Counted from the stretch's first letter, positions 27,440 through 37,742 are shown. The stretch: DNA of 64,000 nt from Pseudomonas sp. A34-9 (GCF_029543085.1 NZ_CP119967.1:1762501-1826500); one strand, 5' to 3'. The notes: generated by a model from the sequence alone, not told the origin. Numbers and translations are program-made.

Positions 27440-29569
27440 ATGCTCGAACAGGCTCAGCGCGTCCTCAAGGACATCTTCGGCTACGACAGTTTCCGTGGCC
27501 GTCAGGGTGCAATCATTGAGCGCGTGGCCAGTGGCGGTGATGCGCTGGTGCTGATGCCTACCGGTGGCGGCAAGTCCCTGTGCTTCCAGGTGCCGGCGTT
27601 GTTGCGCGATGGCCTGGCCGTGGTGGTGTCGCCATTGATCGCTTTGATGGACGATCAGGTCGCCACCCTCGAAGAACTCGGTGTGGCCGCCGCCGCGCTG
27701 AACTCCACGTTGAGCGCCGAGCAGCAGCGTGACCTGGCGGCGCGGATCAAGCGCGGTGAAGTGAAAATGTTGTATCTGGCGCCCGAGCGTCTGGTGCAGC
27801 CGCGCATGCTGTCGTTCCTGCAAGGGCTGAACATCGCCCTGTTCGCCATCGACGAAGCCCACTGTGTGTCGCAATGGGGTCACGATTTTCGTCCGGAATA
27901 CCTGCAACTGGGCCAATTGGCCGAGATGTTTCCCGACGTCCCGCGCATCGCCCTGACCGCCACCGCCGACAAGCGTACCCGCGAAGAAATCGTCACGCGT
28001 CTGCATTTGCAGAATGCCGAGCGCTTCCTGTCGAGCTTTGACCGGCCGAACATCTTCTACCGCATCGTGCCCAAGGAGCAGCCGCGCAAGCAGTTGCTGG
28101 CGTTCCTTGCCGAGCGGCGCAGCGATGCCGGCATCGTCTATTGCCTGTCGCGCAAGAAAGTCGAAGAAGTCGCAACGTTTTTGAGCGAGCAGGGCTTCCC
28201 GGCGCTGCCGTATCACGCCGGTTTGCCCAATGAACTACGTGCCTTCAACCAGAAGCGCTTCCTCAACGAGGAAGGCCTGATCATGGTCGCTACCGTGGCG
28301 TTCGGCATGGGCATCGACAAGCCTAACGTGCGCTTCGTCGCGCACCTCGACCTGCCGAAATCCCTCGAAGCGTATTACCAGGAAACCGGTCGCGGCGGCC
28401 GTGACGGCCTGCCGGCGGATGCCTGGATGGCCTACGGTCTGCAAGACGTGGTGATGCTCAAGCAGATGCTGCAGAACTCCGAAGGCGACGAGCGGCACAA
28501 GCGTCTCGAGCAGCACAAGCTCGACGCCATGCTGTCGCTGTGCGAAGAAACCCGCTGCCGTCGTCAGACCCTGCTGGCGTACTTTGATGAAGACATGCCC
28601 GAGCCGTGCGGCCATTGCGACAACTGCGTCGACGGCGTGCAGACCTGGGACGCCACCGAGCCCGCGCGTCAGGCGCTGTCGGCGATTTTTCGCACCGGCC
28701 AGCGTTATGGTGTCGGTCATCTGGTCGACGTATTGCTGGGCAAGGAAAACGAAAAAGTCCGCAGTTTCGGCCATCAGCATCTGTCGGTATACGGCGTCGG
28801 CAAGGCGTTGAGCGAAAGCGAGTGGCGCTCGCTGTTCCGCCAATTGGTGGCGCGCGGTCTGGCCGATGTCGATCACGAAGGTTATGGCGGATTGCGTTTG
28901 AATGACAGTTGTCGGCCATTGCTCAAGGGCGAAGTCACGCTGGAGCTGCGCCGCGATCTCAAACCGCAGGTTACGGCCAAAACCGCCAGCAAGAGCCCGG
29001 CCAGCCAACTGGTACGCGGCGAAGAGCGCGAACAGTGGGAAGCCTTGCGCGCCCTGCGGCGCAAACTGGCAGAAGAACATGGCGTGCCACCGTACGTCAT
29101 CTTCCCCGACTCGACCTTGCTGGAAATGCTCCGTAGCCAGCCGACCTCGCTGGCGGAAATGGCCCGGGTCAGCGGTGTCGGTGCACGCAAGCTGGAGCGC
29201 TACGGCGATGCCTTCCTCGAAGTGCTTGGCGGCGAAGTCGAGGCGCCGAAAGTGGTGGCCGATGTGCGCCATGAACTGATCACCCTGGCTCGCGCGGGCA
29301 TGACCCCGCTGCAGATCGCCGGTCAGTTGCAGTGCTCGGAAAAGAACGTTTACACCATGCTCGCTGAGGCGATCGGCAAGCAGCAGTTGTCGCTGGAGCA
29401 GGCGCTGGATTTGCCTGAAGAGTTGATGGGCGAAGTGCAGGACGCCTTCCTCGATGGCGAAGGCGAGTTGCCGTCGGTCACCGAGGTGGCCGAGCTGTTT
29501 GCCGGCCGGGTGCCGGAAGGCGTGCTGTATTGCGTGCGGGCTGCGTTGCAGTCGGAATTCGAGATGTAA
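27440..29569 (+). CDS. recQ: ATP-dependent DNA helicase RecQ
   Basis: A 709-residue superfamily-2 helicase that unwinds 3'-tailed DNA in recombination and fork repair. Walker A TGGGKS is at 41-46, the DEAH box at 138-141, the RecQ-loop region at [12 protein letters not shown] and motif VI at [10 protein letters not shown]. The zinc site (CEETRCRRQ...CGHCDNC) is near 365-400, followed by the winged helix (RQC) and an HRDC domain near 540-610. The last 90 residues ([20 protein letters not shown] onward) are an extension common in Pseudomonas. The ATG at 27440 has GGAG five bases upstream. Confidence 0.97.
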   Translation: MLEQAQRVLKDIFGYDSFRGRQGAIIERVASGGDALVLMPTGGGKSLCFQVPALLRDGLAVVVSPLIALMDDQVATLEELGVAAAALNSTLSAEQQRDLAARIKRGEVKMLYLAPERLVQPRMLSFLQGLNIALFAIDEAHCVSQWGHDFRPEYLQLGQLAEMFPDVPRIALTATADKRTREEIVTRLHLQNAERFLSSFDRPNIFYRIVPKEQPRKQLLAFLAERRSDAGIVYCLSRKKVEEVATFLSEQGFPALPYHAGLPNELRAFNQKRFLNEEGLIMVATVAFGMGIDKPNVRFVAHLDLPKSLEAYYQETGRGGRDGLPADAWMAYGLQDVVMLKQMLQNSEGDERHKRLEQHKLDAMLSLCEETRCRRQTLLAYFDEDMPEPCGHCDNCVDGVQTWDATEPARQALSAIFRTGQRYGVGHLVDVLLGKENEKVRSFGHQHLSVYGVGKALSESEWRSLFRQLVARGLADVDHEGYGGLRLNDSCRPLLKGEVTLELRRDLKPQVTAKTASKSPASQLVRGEEREQWEALRALRRKLAEEHGVPPYVIFPDSTLLEMLRSQPTSLAEMARVSGVGARKLERYGDAFLEVLGGEVEAPKVVADVRHELITLARAGMTPLQIAGQLQCSEKNVYTMLAEAIGKQQLSLEQALDLPEELMGEVQDAFLDGEGELPSVTEVAELFAGRVPEGVLYCVRAALQSEFEM

Positions 29570-29578
29570 TCTGGCCCC

Positions 29579-29773
29579 GCCCTCATCGGAACGCCGCCCG
29601 CCCAGCCCTCTCCCCGAGGGAGAGGGGGCCGACCGAGCTGTCTTGCGCCATACATCGACCTGAAAACCCGAGTCGATTATGGATTCAGCGCAGAGCTGTC
29701 ACGTCGGCGTAATTCCCGAATATCCCCCAATCAGTCCCCTCTCCCTCTGGGAGAGGGCCAGGGTGAGGGGGCT
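29579..29773. repeat. Long intergenic CCCTCTCCC-type repeat, intact copy
   Basis: About 195 bases with a hairpin at each end: CCCTCTCCCCGAGGGAGAGGG near 29608 and CCCTCTCCCTCTGGGAGAGGG near 29738. The inner part differs from other copies but keeps the words GAGTCGATTATGGATTC and GTCGGCGT. The first 38 bases match the copy broken by the IS at 4939. It fills most of the 312-base gap between recQ and the MarR gene. The rest of that gap is AT-rich and likely holds the MarR gene promoter. Confidence 0.8.
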
Positions 29774-29882
29774 TCAAGATGTAACGATTCAGTACAGACC
29801 ACCACTTGCCTATAACTGCAGCTCATGCTTAGCTGGCTAATAATTAGAAATTCTTTATTTTCAGTCTAACCGTGAGTGTTTT

Positions 29883-30317
29883 ATGCCGTTAACCGATCAA
29901 CACCGCTTTGGCATGCAACTGGCCCAGATGTCCCGTGGCTGGCGTGCCGAACTGGATCGACGCCTCGCCGGGCTGGGGTTGTCCCAGGCGCGCTGGCTGG
30001 TGCTGCTGCATCTGGCGCGTTTTGAAGAAGCGCCGACCCAGCGTGAGCTGGCGCAGAGCGTCGGCGTCGAAGGGCCGACCCTCGCGCGCTTGCTCGATAG
30101 TCTGGAAAGCCAGGGCCTGGTGCAACGCCAGTCCGTAATGGAAGACCGCCGGGCGAAAAAAATCGTCCTCTGCGCACCGGCCCTGCCGCTGATCGAACAA
30201 ATCGAAACCATTGCCACACAGTTGCGTCATGAGTTGTTCGAAGGCGTCGACGAGGCGGATTTGAAGGTGTGCATGCGGGTTCACGGGCACATTCTGGCCA
30301 ACCTGGAAAAATCTTGA
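29883..30317 (+). CDS. MarR-family transcriptional regulator (SlyA-like)
   Basis: A 144-residue winged-helix repressor-type protein. The recognition region is PTQRELAQSVGVEGPTLARL and the wing is VQRQSVMEDRRAKKIVL. Flanking helices form the dimer. It matches SlyA/MarR proteins over its full length. Its place between recQ and a fimV-like gene agrees with PA3341 in P. aeruginosa (recalled). Its target is unknown; the gap up to the next gene (127 bases) has no obvious operator. Confidence 0.87.
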   Translation: MPLTDQHRFGMQLAQMSRGWRAELDRRLAGLGLSQARWLVLLHLARFEEAPTQRELAQSVGVEGPTLARLLDSLESQGLVQRQSVMEDRRAKKIVLCAPALPLIEQIETIATQLRHELFEGVDEADLKVCMRVHGHILANLEKS

Positions 30318-30444
30318 GGCACATCCACGTGCCGGATCTTTGAGAGATCGTGCTGAGCCGACTATAAGAACTACTGGGCAATATCGTGTTCGTACCGGAT
30401 GTGCGAACGCATAGAAGTCGGTTTTGCTTATTTAAGGGATGCTC

Positions 30445-32214
30445 ATGCTCGCAAGTCGGCACGTGGTACTGCGCGGTGGCGCCAAATGGCTGCTGGTCGC
30501 TGGTGTATTCAGCTATTCGGCCTGGTCGATGGCCTTGGGGCTGGGTGATATCACCGTCCATTCAGGCCTTAATCAGCCGCTCAAGGCCGACATTGCTTTG
30601 GTCGATGTCGGCGGGCTGACGCCAAACGATTTGGTCGCGCGCCTGGCCACGGCGGATGAGTTCGCCGAGGCCGGGGTCGAGCGGGTGTTCTTCCTCAACG
30701 ACCTCAGGTTCGTGCCGATCCTGCATGGCAATCGCCAGATGATCCGGGTGACCTCAAGCAAACCGGTCAACGAACCCTTTCTGAATTTCCTCGTGCAGCT
30801 CAATCAACCCAACGGCCGCTTGCTGCGTGAGTACACCGTGTTGATCGATCCACCGGGTTCGCCGGGTATCGTGCCGGCCACCGATGAACCGGATCCACGT
30901 GCACAATCCTCCGCGTTTCCGACGGTCGAGCCTGTCGTGGCCGCGCCGCAGGCACCTCAGGCCAAACGCGACGCCGTGCCCGCGCCAATGCCTGCAAATC
31001 CGCCGGCCAACGATGCACTGACCGAGCAACTGGCTGCCAGTGTCTTGCTGAATCAGCAATTACAAAAGACCGTCGATGAACTGAACGCCAAACTGCAGAC
31101 GCAGGATGTGCAGATTGCCGATGGCAAAAAGCAGGTCACTGAGCTGCAAACGCAATTGGTCGAACTCAAGCAAGCACCGCCACCGACCGAGGTAACCCCG
31201 GCACCTGCTCCGGTTGTGGCACCTGTGGAGTCCACTGATGACGGTTTGAACTGGCCAATGCTTGGCGGCCTGTTGCTGTTATTGGGGGCATTGACCGGGC
31301 TGTTTGTGCACCGCCGACGGCAACAGTCGCCACAGGCTGATCAACCGCTGCCACTGTTGCCGCAGGGCGATGAACCTGATGTCGCTGAAGTCGAAAACGC
31401 CGAGTCTGTCAGGGCTCACACCTCAGCCCAACACCGTGAAGAACCGGCGGCGGGCGATGTGCTGGAGGCGGTGGGGATCTATCTGGCCTATGGTCGCTTG
31501 GGCGAAGCTGCGGGGTTGCTGCGCGATGCCTTGCATAAGGAACCGGAGCGTACGGACATCGGTTTGCAGTTGCTTGAAGTCCTGGGGCGTCAGGGTGACA
31601 GCGCCGCGTATGAGCAGCAGGAAAGTCATTTGCGTGAACAGGGCGTGGATGCCCAGACGTTACAGGACGTTCGTGTTCGACATCCGAAACTGGCGGGTGC
31701 CGCACTATCGGCCGCCGTGCAGCCCGTCATTGCGGCGGCGCCCCATGTCGAGGCCCAACCGGCACTTGAGGATGATTTCGAGTTGAACCTGGGCGAGTTG
31801 TCGATGGATTCCAGTTGGGATCTGGAAGACAGTCGCTCAGCCACCGCAGAGCCAGTTGCAGACACCTCGGCGCTGGGTTCCGGCCTGCAAGTATTGCCTC
31901 AGGACTTTGAATTGCCGGAAGCGGTCAGCGAAGACGCCGAGCTTGAGTGGATCCCTGAATCGGACGCCGGGCCGCTGGATGAAGATTTTCTCAATGAGTT
32001 TGCTGATGCCGAGCCGTCGCTGGCGTTGCAACCGCTGGATTTGGAAGCCGCGGAGCCGGTGCACGGCGAAAATTCCGGGAAACTCGAACAGGCGCAAACG
32101 TGCATTGATGACGGTGACATCGACAGCGCGATTGCGTTGCTCAATGAATTGCTCAAGGAAGGCGATGAGCCGTTGAAGCAAACGGCGCGGACGTTGCTGG
32201 CGGGGATTCGTTGA
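30445..32214 (+). CDS. FimV-like inner membrane protein
   Basis: A 589-residue protein related to FimV/TspA. A signal-anchor start (WLLVAGVFSYSAWSMA) is followed by the FimV periplasmic domain, ALGLGDITVHSGLNQPLKAD to about residue 130, then a Pro/Ala linker and a coiled coil (about 190-250). A membrane helix WPMLGGLLLLLGALTGLFV lies near 270-288, followed by an acidic cytoplasmic part with tetratricopeptide-like pieces. It ends with the FimV C-terminal motif (IDDGDIDSAIALLNELLKEG). No LysM motif is seen and it is shorter than true FimV. The ATG at 30445 fits AAGGGA better than the one at 30439. FimV proteins act in type IV pilus and polar assembly. Confidence 0.82.
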   Translation: MLASRHVVLRGGAKWLLVAGVFSYSAWSMALGLGDITVHSGLNQPLKADIALVDVGGLTPNDLVARLATADEFAEAGVERVFFLNDLRFVPILHGNRQMIRVTSSKPVNEPFLNFLVQLNQPNGRLLREYTVLIDPPGSPGIVPATDEPDPRAQSSAFPTVEPVVAAPQAPQAKRDAVPAPMPANPPANDALTEQLAASVLLNQQLQKTVDELNAKLQTQDVQIADGKKQVTELQTQLVELKQAPPPTEVTPAPAPVVAPVESTDDGLNWPMLGGLLLLLGALTGLFVHRRRQQSPQADQPLPLLPQGDEPDVAEVENAESVRAHTSAQHREEPAAGDVLEAVGIYLAYGRLGEAAGLLRDALHKEPERTDIGLQLLEVLGRQGDSAAYEQQESHLREQGVDAQTLQDVRVRHPKLAGAALSAAVQPVIAAAPHVEAQPALEDDFELNLGELSMDSSWDLEDSRSATAEPVADTSALGSGLQVLPQDFELPEAVSEDAELEWIPESDAGPLDEDFLNEFADAEPSLALQPLDLEAAEPVHGENSGKLEQAQTCIDDGDIDSAIALLNELLKEGDEPLKQTARTLLAGIR

Positions 32215-32248
32215 CCCCCAATCAATTTGCGGTGGATCTGATATCGCT

Positions 32249-32320
32249 TTCGCGAGCAGGCTCGCTCCCACATTTGAACGGTCTTCGCAGAACCATTGTG
32301 GGAGCGAGCCTGCTCGCGAA
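32249..32320. repeat. REP inverted pair, perfect 24-bp arms
   Basis: The same 24-base arms as at 7948 (32249-32272 and 32297-32320), with a different 24-base centre. It lies between the convergent fimV-like gene and plpD. Confidence 0.85.
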
Positions 32321-32355
32321 GACTGACGCTCAGTCAACATCAATTGCGAATCTGA

Positions 32356-34545
32356 TCAGAAGGTCTGCCCAAGATTCAGATAAACCGCCTGCTCATTCGC
32401 ATCATTCAACCCATAACTGAAATTCAACGGCCCCAGCGGCGTGTCAAAACCGATGAACACGCTGGCCGCGTTGATATAGCCGCTGTCGAACTCATTGTCG
32501 TTGTTCCACGCCCGTCCACGCTCCAGCGAGGCGCCGGCATACAGCGGGAAGTCCAGCGGCAGATACGAGCGCGGCGTCAGCCGGCGATAGTACACCGCGC
32601 GCATCAGGCTGACGTTCTGCCCGGAAATCGCGTCTTCCCTGAACCCCGACAACTGCCGCGCACCGCCAAGCAGGAAGCTTGACGTCACCACGTTGGCATC
32701 GTCCAGGGTACGCCCGTAACGACCACCGAGAATCAGCGTATCCGGGCCACGGCTCATGGCTTTGTCGAGTTTGAATTCCCACTGTCGGTAGCGCGTATCC
32801 GAACCCAGGCCCGGTTCGAACTGCATCAGCGTCAGGCTGACGTCCTTGCCTTCATGAGGGAAGTAAACGTTATCCAGCGAATCGTAGGAATACTTCAGCG
32901 CGTAGAAGCCTTCGTTGAAGTTTTCACTCGGCAGATCCTGATCGCCAATCCGCACATCGGCCTTGCCCCAGGCCTCGCCGACACCGAAACGCACTTCGCC
33001 GTTGTTTCCGATCTGGCGACCGAAGTTGAGGCCAAAACCGTAGCGCTCGACGCGATACTGCGCGATCGGATCGTTGTCGAGCACCGAGTCGACGTTCTGT
33101 GCTTCGAACGAGGCGTACGGCGCGACGAAGTAGCGCGAGCCAACGTCCAGCGGTTGATAGAACTCGGTGTACAACTCTTGTTTATCGCCAATCTGCGCGC
33201 GGGTCAGCCATTCCGCGCCGAGGCGGTTGATGCCGTTGATGCGGTAGCTGGCACCGAGGTTGAAAGCGCTGTCGCCGCGCATGTCGTCCGAGAGATTGAG
33301 GCCGACCCGCAAGTAATCGGTGCCGCTGCGTTTGCCCCGGGCGCTGATCACCAGCGTGTGATCCTGACCTTTATGCACCACGCGGTATTGCACCTGCTCG
33401 AAGTAGTCGAGGCCGTACAAGGTGCCCATGTCCGAGTGCAATCGCGCCAGATCCAGCGGTTCGCCAATGTGTTGGCGGATGTAGTAGCGGATCACATCGT
33501 CGTCGACTTTTGAGTCGTTCTCGACGCGGATCGCGGTGATGATCGGCGTGCGCTGACCTGGCGAACGCGCGGCGTTGAGTTCGGCGTCCTGGGATTCTTT
33601 GGGTTTGAGGACGGCGAGGCGCGCATCGAGGATGCGGGTAGCGCGGTAACCGGCGTCGATCATCTCCTGAGCCTTGCCGAAATCTGTGACACCGAACGCT
33701 GCGAGCGCGGGCTGAATCAGCACATCGGAGGATTTCAGCGCGGCCAGCTGTTCTTCGGAGTTACTGCGGGTCATCAGGGTGATCGACTGGTTCAACACAT
33801 CGACCACGGTGGTCAGTTGCTTGCGGTTGCGCAGCGGTGTGCCGATATCGACCACGATGGCCACGTCGACGCCCATTTCCCGCGCCACATCGAGGGGGAT
33901 GTTGTCGGTCATGCCGCCGTCCACCAGCAGCCGGCCATCGAGTTCGACGGGGGCGAACACCGCCGGAATTGACATGCTCGCGCGGATCACCTGGGGCAGG
34001 TGGCCTTTGCGGAACACCACTTTTTCGCCGTTGGAAATGTCGGTGGCGACAGCGCGGAACGGGATCGGCAATTTGTCGAAATCCCGGGTGTCGCTGGTGT
34101 GGGCCAGCAGGCTTTCCAGCAGCAACGAGAGGTTCTGGCCCTGAATCACACCCAGTGGCAAGCCGAGACTGCCGTCGTCACGAAAGCTGAGTTTCTGTTT
34201 GACCAGGAAGTCGCGGTCATCCTGTTTGCGCCGAAACGGTACGTCTTCACGTGGCGGGGCGTCGGACAGCGCGGCTTGCCAGTCGATGTTCAGCGCGAGT
34301 TTTTCCAGCTCATCGATCTTGTAACCCGAGGCGTACAGGCCACCGACCACCGCGCCCATGCTGGTGCCGGCGATCGCATCGATCTTGATGCCTTGCTCTT
34401 CCAGTGCTTTGAGCACGCCGATGTGCGCCAGGCCGCGCGCAGCACCGCCGGACAGCACCAGGCCGACTTTCGGTCGCGGCGCTTCACTGGCGTGGACAAG
34501 CAATGGAAGGAAACCAAGCAGCAGGCAGAACAGCAGACGGCGCAT
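32356..34545 (-). CDS. plpD: Patatin-like phospholipase, type Vd autotransporter
   Basis: A 729-residue secreted or surface lipase. A signal peptide (about residues 1-19) is followed by the patatin domain, with oxyanion loop GGAARG at 33-38, nucleophile Ser62 in GTSMG and Asp209 in VDGGMTDN. Next is one POTRA-like domain (PIITAIRVENDSKVDDDVI, about 330-400), then a C-terminal 16-strand barrel of the TpsB/BamA kind ending in LGQTF. This layout defines PlpD. The catalytic pair is intact. It is convergent with the fimV-like gene, as at PA3339-3340 (recalled). Confidence 0.94.
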   Translation of the reverse strand: MRRLLFCLLLGFLPLLVHASEAPRPKVGLVLSGGAARGLAHIGVLKALEEQGIKIDAIAGTSMGAVVGGLYASGYKIDELEKLALNIDWQAALSDAPPREDVPFRRKQDDRDFLVKQKLSFRDDGSLGLPLGVIQGQNLSLLLESLLAHTSDTRDFDKLPIPFRAVATDISNGEKVVFRKGHLPQVIRASMSIPAVFAPVELDGRLLVDGGMTDNIPLDVAREMGVDVAIVVDIGTPLRNRKQLTTVVDVLNQSITLMTRSNSEEQLAALKSSDVLIQPALAAFGVTDFGKAQEMIDAGYRATRILDARLAVLKPKESQDAELNAARSPGQRTPIITAIRVENDSKVDDDVIRYYIRQHIGEPLDLARLHSDMGTLYGLDYFEQVQYRVVHKGQDHTLVISARGKRSGTDYLRVGLNLSDDMRGDSAFNLGASYRINGINRLGAEWLTRAQIGDKQELYTEFYQPLDVGSRYFVAPYASFEAQNVDSVLDNDPIAQYRVERYGFGLNFGRQIGNNGEVRFGVGEAWGKADVRIGDQDLPSENFNEGFYALKYSYDSLDNVYFPHEGKDVSLTLMQFEPGLGSDTRYRQWEFKLDKAMSRGPDTLILGGRYGRTLDDANVVTSSFLLGGARQLSGFREDAISGQNVSLMRAVYYRRLTPRSYLPLDFPLYAGASLERGRAWNNDNEFDSGYINAASVFIGFDTPLGPLNFSYGLNDANEQAVYLNLGQTF

Positions 34546-34616
34546 TGTGAGTCTCGGGGCAAGCGATAAAGCCGGCTATTATAGCGGCGCCCTCTGTCTC
34601 AGGAGTTCCAGCGAAC

Positions 34617-34904
34617 ATGACTGTCGCAAAAGCAGAAGTTGTCATCACCTATTGCACCCAATGCCAGTGGCTGCTGCGCGCCGCGTGGCTGGCGCAGGAA
34701 CTGCTCAGCACTTTTGCCGACGATCTCGGCAAAGTCTCCCTGGTGCCCGGCACCGGCGGGGTGTTTCACATCACCTGCGACGGCGTGCAGATCTGGGAGC
34801 GCAAGGTTGACGGCGGCTTTCCCGAGGCCAAGGTGCTGAAACAGCGGGTTCGCGATCAGATCGATCCTGACCGCGACCTCGGTCACAACGACCGCACTCA
34901 GTGA
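34617..34904 (+). CDS. SelT/SelW/SelH-family selenoprotein-like protein
   Basis: A 95-residue thioredoxin-like Rdx protein. The CxxC motif is in ITYCTQCQW (residues 13-16), and GGVFHITCDGVQIWERK and GGFPEAKVLKQRVRDQI are the family's second half. The selenocysteine position of eukaryotic relatives is a plain Cys. Function is probably redox. The stop overlaps the stop region of the convergent EamA gene by seven bases. AGGAG lies 11 bases before the ATG. Confidence 0.88.
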   Translation: MTVAKAEVVITYCTQCQWLLRAAWLAQELLSTFADDLGKVSLVPGTGGVFHITCDGVQIWERKVDGGFPEAKVLKQRVRDQIDPDRDLGHNDRTQ

Positions 34905-35791
34905 GATGCGGCTTCGGCGGCAACGGTTTTCTTGTCGGCGCTGCCGGACATTCGCGCGGACACGACGATGGCGATGATGATCAGTGCGCCGCCCATCAAC
35001 ATCCGTAGCGTCGGGTTTTCGTTGAACAGCAGCCAGGCGAGGGTGATGCCGTAAACCGGCTCCATGGCAAATACCACCGCGGCCGTGCGTGCCTTGATCA
35101 CCGCCAGACTGGCGACGAACAGACTGTGAGCCACACCGGTGCAGAACACCCCGAGCAAGCCGATCCACAGCCAGTCCAGCGCACGAACCTCGCTGAGCTG
35201 CGGCGCCGCGACTGGCAGCAGACACAACGCCACCACCACGTTTTGACACAACGCTGCCTGCACCGCCGGAATCCGTCCGGAGCTGGCGCGGTTGGTCAGC
35301 GACAGCAACGAAAACAGCAGGCCCGACAGCACTGCCCAGAGCAGGCCGGTGGTGGCGCCACTGGCCAGATCGAACGCTGGCGTCACCAGCACCAGGCCGA
35401 CAGTGACCAAGACGACGAGGATGATCTCATTGGTGCGGATGCGCTCGCGAAAGATCATCCCTTCAAGAATCACCGTAAACGCCGGGAAACTGGCAAAGCC
35501 CAATGTTGCGATCGCCACGCCGGCAATCTTCACCGAAACGAAGAAACTCACCCAATGCCCGGCCAGCAACACGCCGCTCAGGGCTAGGCGTCGCCAATCC
35601 ACAGCCTGGAGTTTTTGCCAGCCGCTCTGGCTGGCGAAACGGGCAAAAAACGCCAGAGCGAGCACGGCGAAGGTGGCACGACCGAAAACGATCACGGCCG
35701 GCGACGCAGCGGCGAGTTTGCCGAAGACGCCAGTCAGGCCAAACATCAGAGCACCGATATGCAGGGCGCCGAGGGCGGTACGCGGGGTCAT
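34898..35791 (-). CDS. EamA-family (DMT) transporter
   Basis: A 297-residue inner-membrane protein with ten hydrophobic helices arranged as two EamA repeats; FGRATFAVLALAFFARF in the first half and VVFAMEPVYGITLAWLLFNE in the second are the usual marks. Relatives export amino acids and other metabolites; the substrate cannot be told here. The gene is convergent with the SelT/W-type gene and followed upstream by a REP hairpin. Confidence 0.88.
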   Translation of the reverse strand: MTPRTALGALHIGALMFGLTGVFGKLAAASPAVIVFGRATFAVLALAFFARFASQSGWQKLQAVDWRRLALSGVLLAGHWVSFFVSVKIAGVAIATLGFASFPAFTVILEGMIFRERIRTNEIILVVLVTVGLVLVTPAFDLASGATTGLLWAVLSGLLFSLLSLTNRASSGRIPAVQAALCQNVVVALCLLPVAAPQLSEVRALDWLWIGLLGVFCTGVAHSLFVASLAVIKARTAAVVFAMEPVYGITLAWLLFNENPTLRMLMGGALIIIAIVVSARMSGSADKKTVAAEAASH

Positions 35792-35823
35792 TGCAATCCT
35801 TTTATCTCAAACGCGATTTCAAC

Positions 35824-35908
35824 TGTAGGAGCTGCCGCAGGCTGCGATCTTTTGATCTTGCTTGTGAAAAACAACATCAAAAGATCGCAGCCTGCGGCAG
35901 CTCCTACA
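35824..35908. repeat. REP-type hairpin, TGTAGGAGCTGCC family
   Basis: Long inverted arms with TGTAGGAGCTGCCGCAGGCT at 35824 and the complement ending at 35908, around a short AT-rich loop. It lies between the EamA gene and the AraC-type gene, both on the minus strand. Confidence 0.85.
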
Positions 35909-35944
35909 TATTGAACCAGGGAAGACTGTGAGTCTGTCGGCAGA

Positions 35945-36709
35945 CTATCGTTTTTTGTCGTAGGAATCGCGCCGAAGCTGGCCGGGTGATGAGCCGAACT
36001 CACGTAGGACCGCGGCTGAGAAGGCACTCTGCGAGCTGTAACCGACGCGACTGGCGATTTCGCCTATTGGCAATGCGCTGTCGCGCAGCAGTTGCACCGC
36101 CAGATGCAGGCGCCGGCTGCGAATGTAATCCATCGGTGTCTGCCCGCACTCGGCCATGAACCGCGCATGCAGACGCGCGCTGGATAAACCGGCGACTCGC
36201 GCCAGATCGGCGACTTGCAAAGGGTAAGCAGCGTATTGCTCGATGTGCGCATCCAGCGCGGCATAAGGCAGGCGTCGCGCGGCGAGTTCGGCAGGTTGCG
36301 CCAGATTGAGGCTGGCCAGCAGCAACACCGCGCCTTGCTGAGCGATCAACGGATCGCTGACCGGACTGTTCGCCAGCCAACTGACCAATTGGCTTTGCCC
36401 CGCGTCCATTGAGTGCCGCGCCGGCTGGTCGAGCAGGCGGCGACTGGCCTCGGCATGTTCGCCGAGTGAATCGGTCACCCATGGCCCTTCGGGGATATCG
36501 AGCACCAGACAGCGGCTGCCATCGGGGCTGCCGCAGGCATGATGCGCACCGGACGGAATCACCACGAAACTCTGCTGGCGCACCTGACTGCCACAGCCTT
36601 CGACCTCGAAATCCAGCGCACCGGACAAGCCGAACACCAATTGCGCGTGCTCATGGCTGTGCACGATCAAATCGCGAGTGTACTGACGCAGGGTGAGGAT
36701 CGGACGCAT
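35945..36709 (-). CDS. AraC-family regulator with cupin N-terminus
   Basis: A 254-residue regulator. The N-terminal half is a cupin-like sensor (HSHEHAQLVFGLSGALDFEV, VIPSGAHHACG). The C-terminal half holds two helix-turn-helix units: LQVADLARVAGLSSARLHARF and then LPIGEIASRVGYSSQSAFSAA with FGSSPGQLRR. The ATG at 36709 has GGAG eight bases upstream; the earlier start is a TTG. Genes of this type often control a neighbouring exporter, and the EamA gene lies downstream on the same strand, but that link is only a guess. Confidence 0.87.
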   Translation of the reverse strand: MRPILTLRQYTRDLIVHSHEHAQLVFGLSGALDFEVEGCGSQVRQQSFVVIPSGAHHACGSPDGSRCLVLDIPEGPWVTDSLGEHAEASRRLLDQPARHSMDAGQSQLVSWLANSPVSDPLIAQQGAVLLLASLNLAQPAELAARRLPYAALDAHIEQYAAYPLQVADLARVAGLSSARLHARFMAECGQTPMDYIRSRRLHLAVQLLRDSALPIGEIASRVGYSSQSAFSAAVLREFGSSPGQLRRDSYDKKR

Positions 36710-36842
36710 GGCAGGGTCTCCGGGCAAGTCGCCAGTCTACACCGGCGCACGCGCAATGCGTTGTCACAGGACTGACTCACGCTTGTCATGGTCGATTAAC
36801 CGGGCAGGCGCAGAGTGGCGAAAACATCGCAGAGGGTTGCCC

Positions 36843-37658
36843 ATGACCAGCGCCGAGCTCGCCAGACCCAGTCGCAAACAACGCGTGCGAACCCTGTGGA
36901 TCTCCGACGTGCACCTGGGCACGCGGGACTGCCAGGCCGAGCACTTGTCGCAATTTCTCAAGGGCTATCACGCTGACAAAATTTACCTCGTCGGCGACAT
37001 CATTGACGGCTGGAAACTGCGCGGCGGCATGTACTGGCCGCAGGCGCATACCAACGTGATCCGCCGCTTGCTGACCATGAGCAAGCGCGGCACCGAGGTG
37101 ATCTACGTCACCGGCAATCACGACGAATTCCTGCGCCGCTATTCGAAGCTGATTCTGGGCAATATCCAACTGGTCGACGAGGCGGTGCATGTCACCGCAG
37201 ACGGGCGGCATCTGTTGGTGATTCACGGCGATCAGTTCGATGTGATCACCCGTTATCACCGCTGGCTGGCCTTCCTCGGCGACTCCGCCTACGAATTCAC
37301 CCTGACCCTCAATCGCTGGCTCAACCACTGGCGGGCGCGTTATGGCTACGGCTACTGGTCGCTGTCGGCTTATTTGAAGCACAAAGTGAAAACCGCGGTG
37401 AGTTTCATCAGCGACTTTGAAGAAGCCATCGCCCATGAATGCGTGAAGCGCGAGTTGCATGGCGTGGTGTGCGGACACATTCACCATGCCGAAATCCGCA
37501 AGGTCGGGGAGGTGGATTACCTCAATTGCGGCGATTGGGTGGAATCGTGCACGGCGCTGATCGAGCACTGGGATGGCACGATCGAGTTGTATCGGCTGGC
37601 GGATGCGCAGGCGCGTGAGGCGGAGCTCAAGGCTGCCAAAGTCGCCGAACTCGCTTAA
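36843..37658 (+). CDS. LpxH-like metallophosphoesterase (UDP-2,3-diacylglucosamine hydrolase family)
   Basis: A 271-residue calcineurin-type phosphoesterase. Metal motifs occur in the standard order: SDVHLG (about residue 21), GDIIDGWKL (49), GNHDEFL (90), VIHGDQFD (122) and GHIHHAE (205-211). It carries the longer middle segment seen in the second LpxH-type family of pseudomonads, so a lipid A precursor or related nucleotide-sugar lipid is possible but unproven. The start at 36843 (MTSAELARPSRKQRV) follows GAGGG; an upstream in-frame extension is not used. Confidence 0.85.
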   Translation: MTSAELARPSRKQRVRTLWISDVHLGTRDCQAEHLSQFLKGYHADKIYLVGDIIDGWKLRGGMYWPQAHTNVIRRLLTMSKRGTEVIYVTGNHDEFLRRYSKLILGNIQLVDEAVHVTADGRHLLVIHGDQFDVITRYHRWLAFLGDSAYEFTLTLNRWLNHWRARYGYGYWSLSAYLKHKVKTAVSFISDFEEAIAHECVKRELHGVVCGHIHHAEIRKVGEVDYLNCGDWVESCTALIEHWDGTIELYRLADAQAREAELKAAKVAELA

Positions 37659-37661
37659 CAG

Positions 37662-37739
37662 CAAAAGATCGCAGCCTTCGGCAGCTCCTACAGAGGTACA
37701 CCTTCCAATGTAGGAGCTGCCGAAGGCTGCGATCCTTTG
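37662..37739. repeat. REP-type hairpin, TGTAGGAGCTGCC family
   Basis: Inverted arms of about 31 bases (37662-37692 and 37709-37739) around a 16-base loop. It starts right after the phosphoesterase stop and ends four bases before the stop of the convergent HD gene, so it is a likely two-way stop. Confidence 0.85.
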
Positions 37740-37742
37740 ATC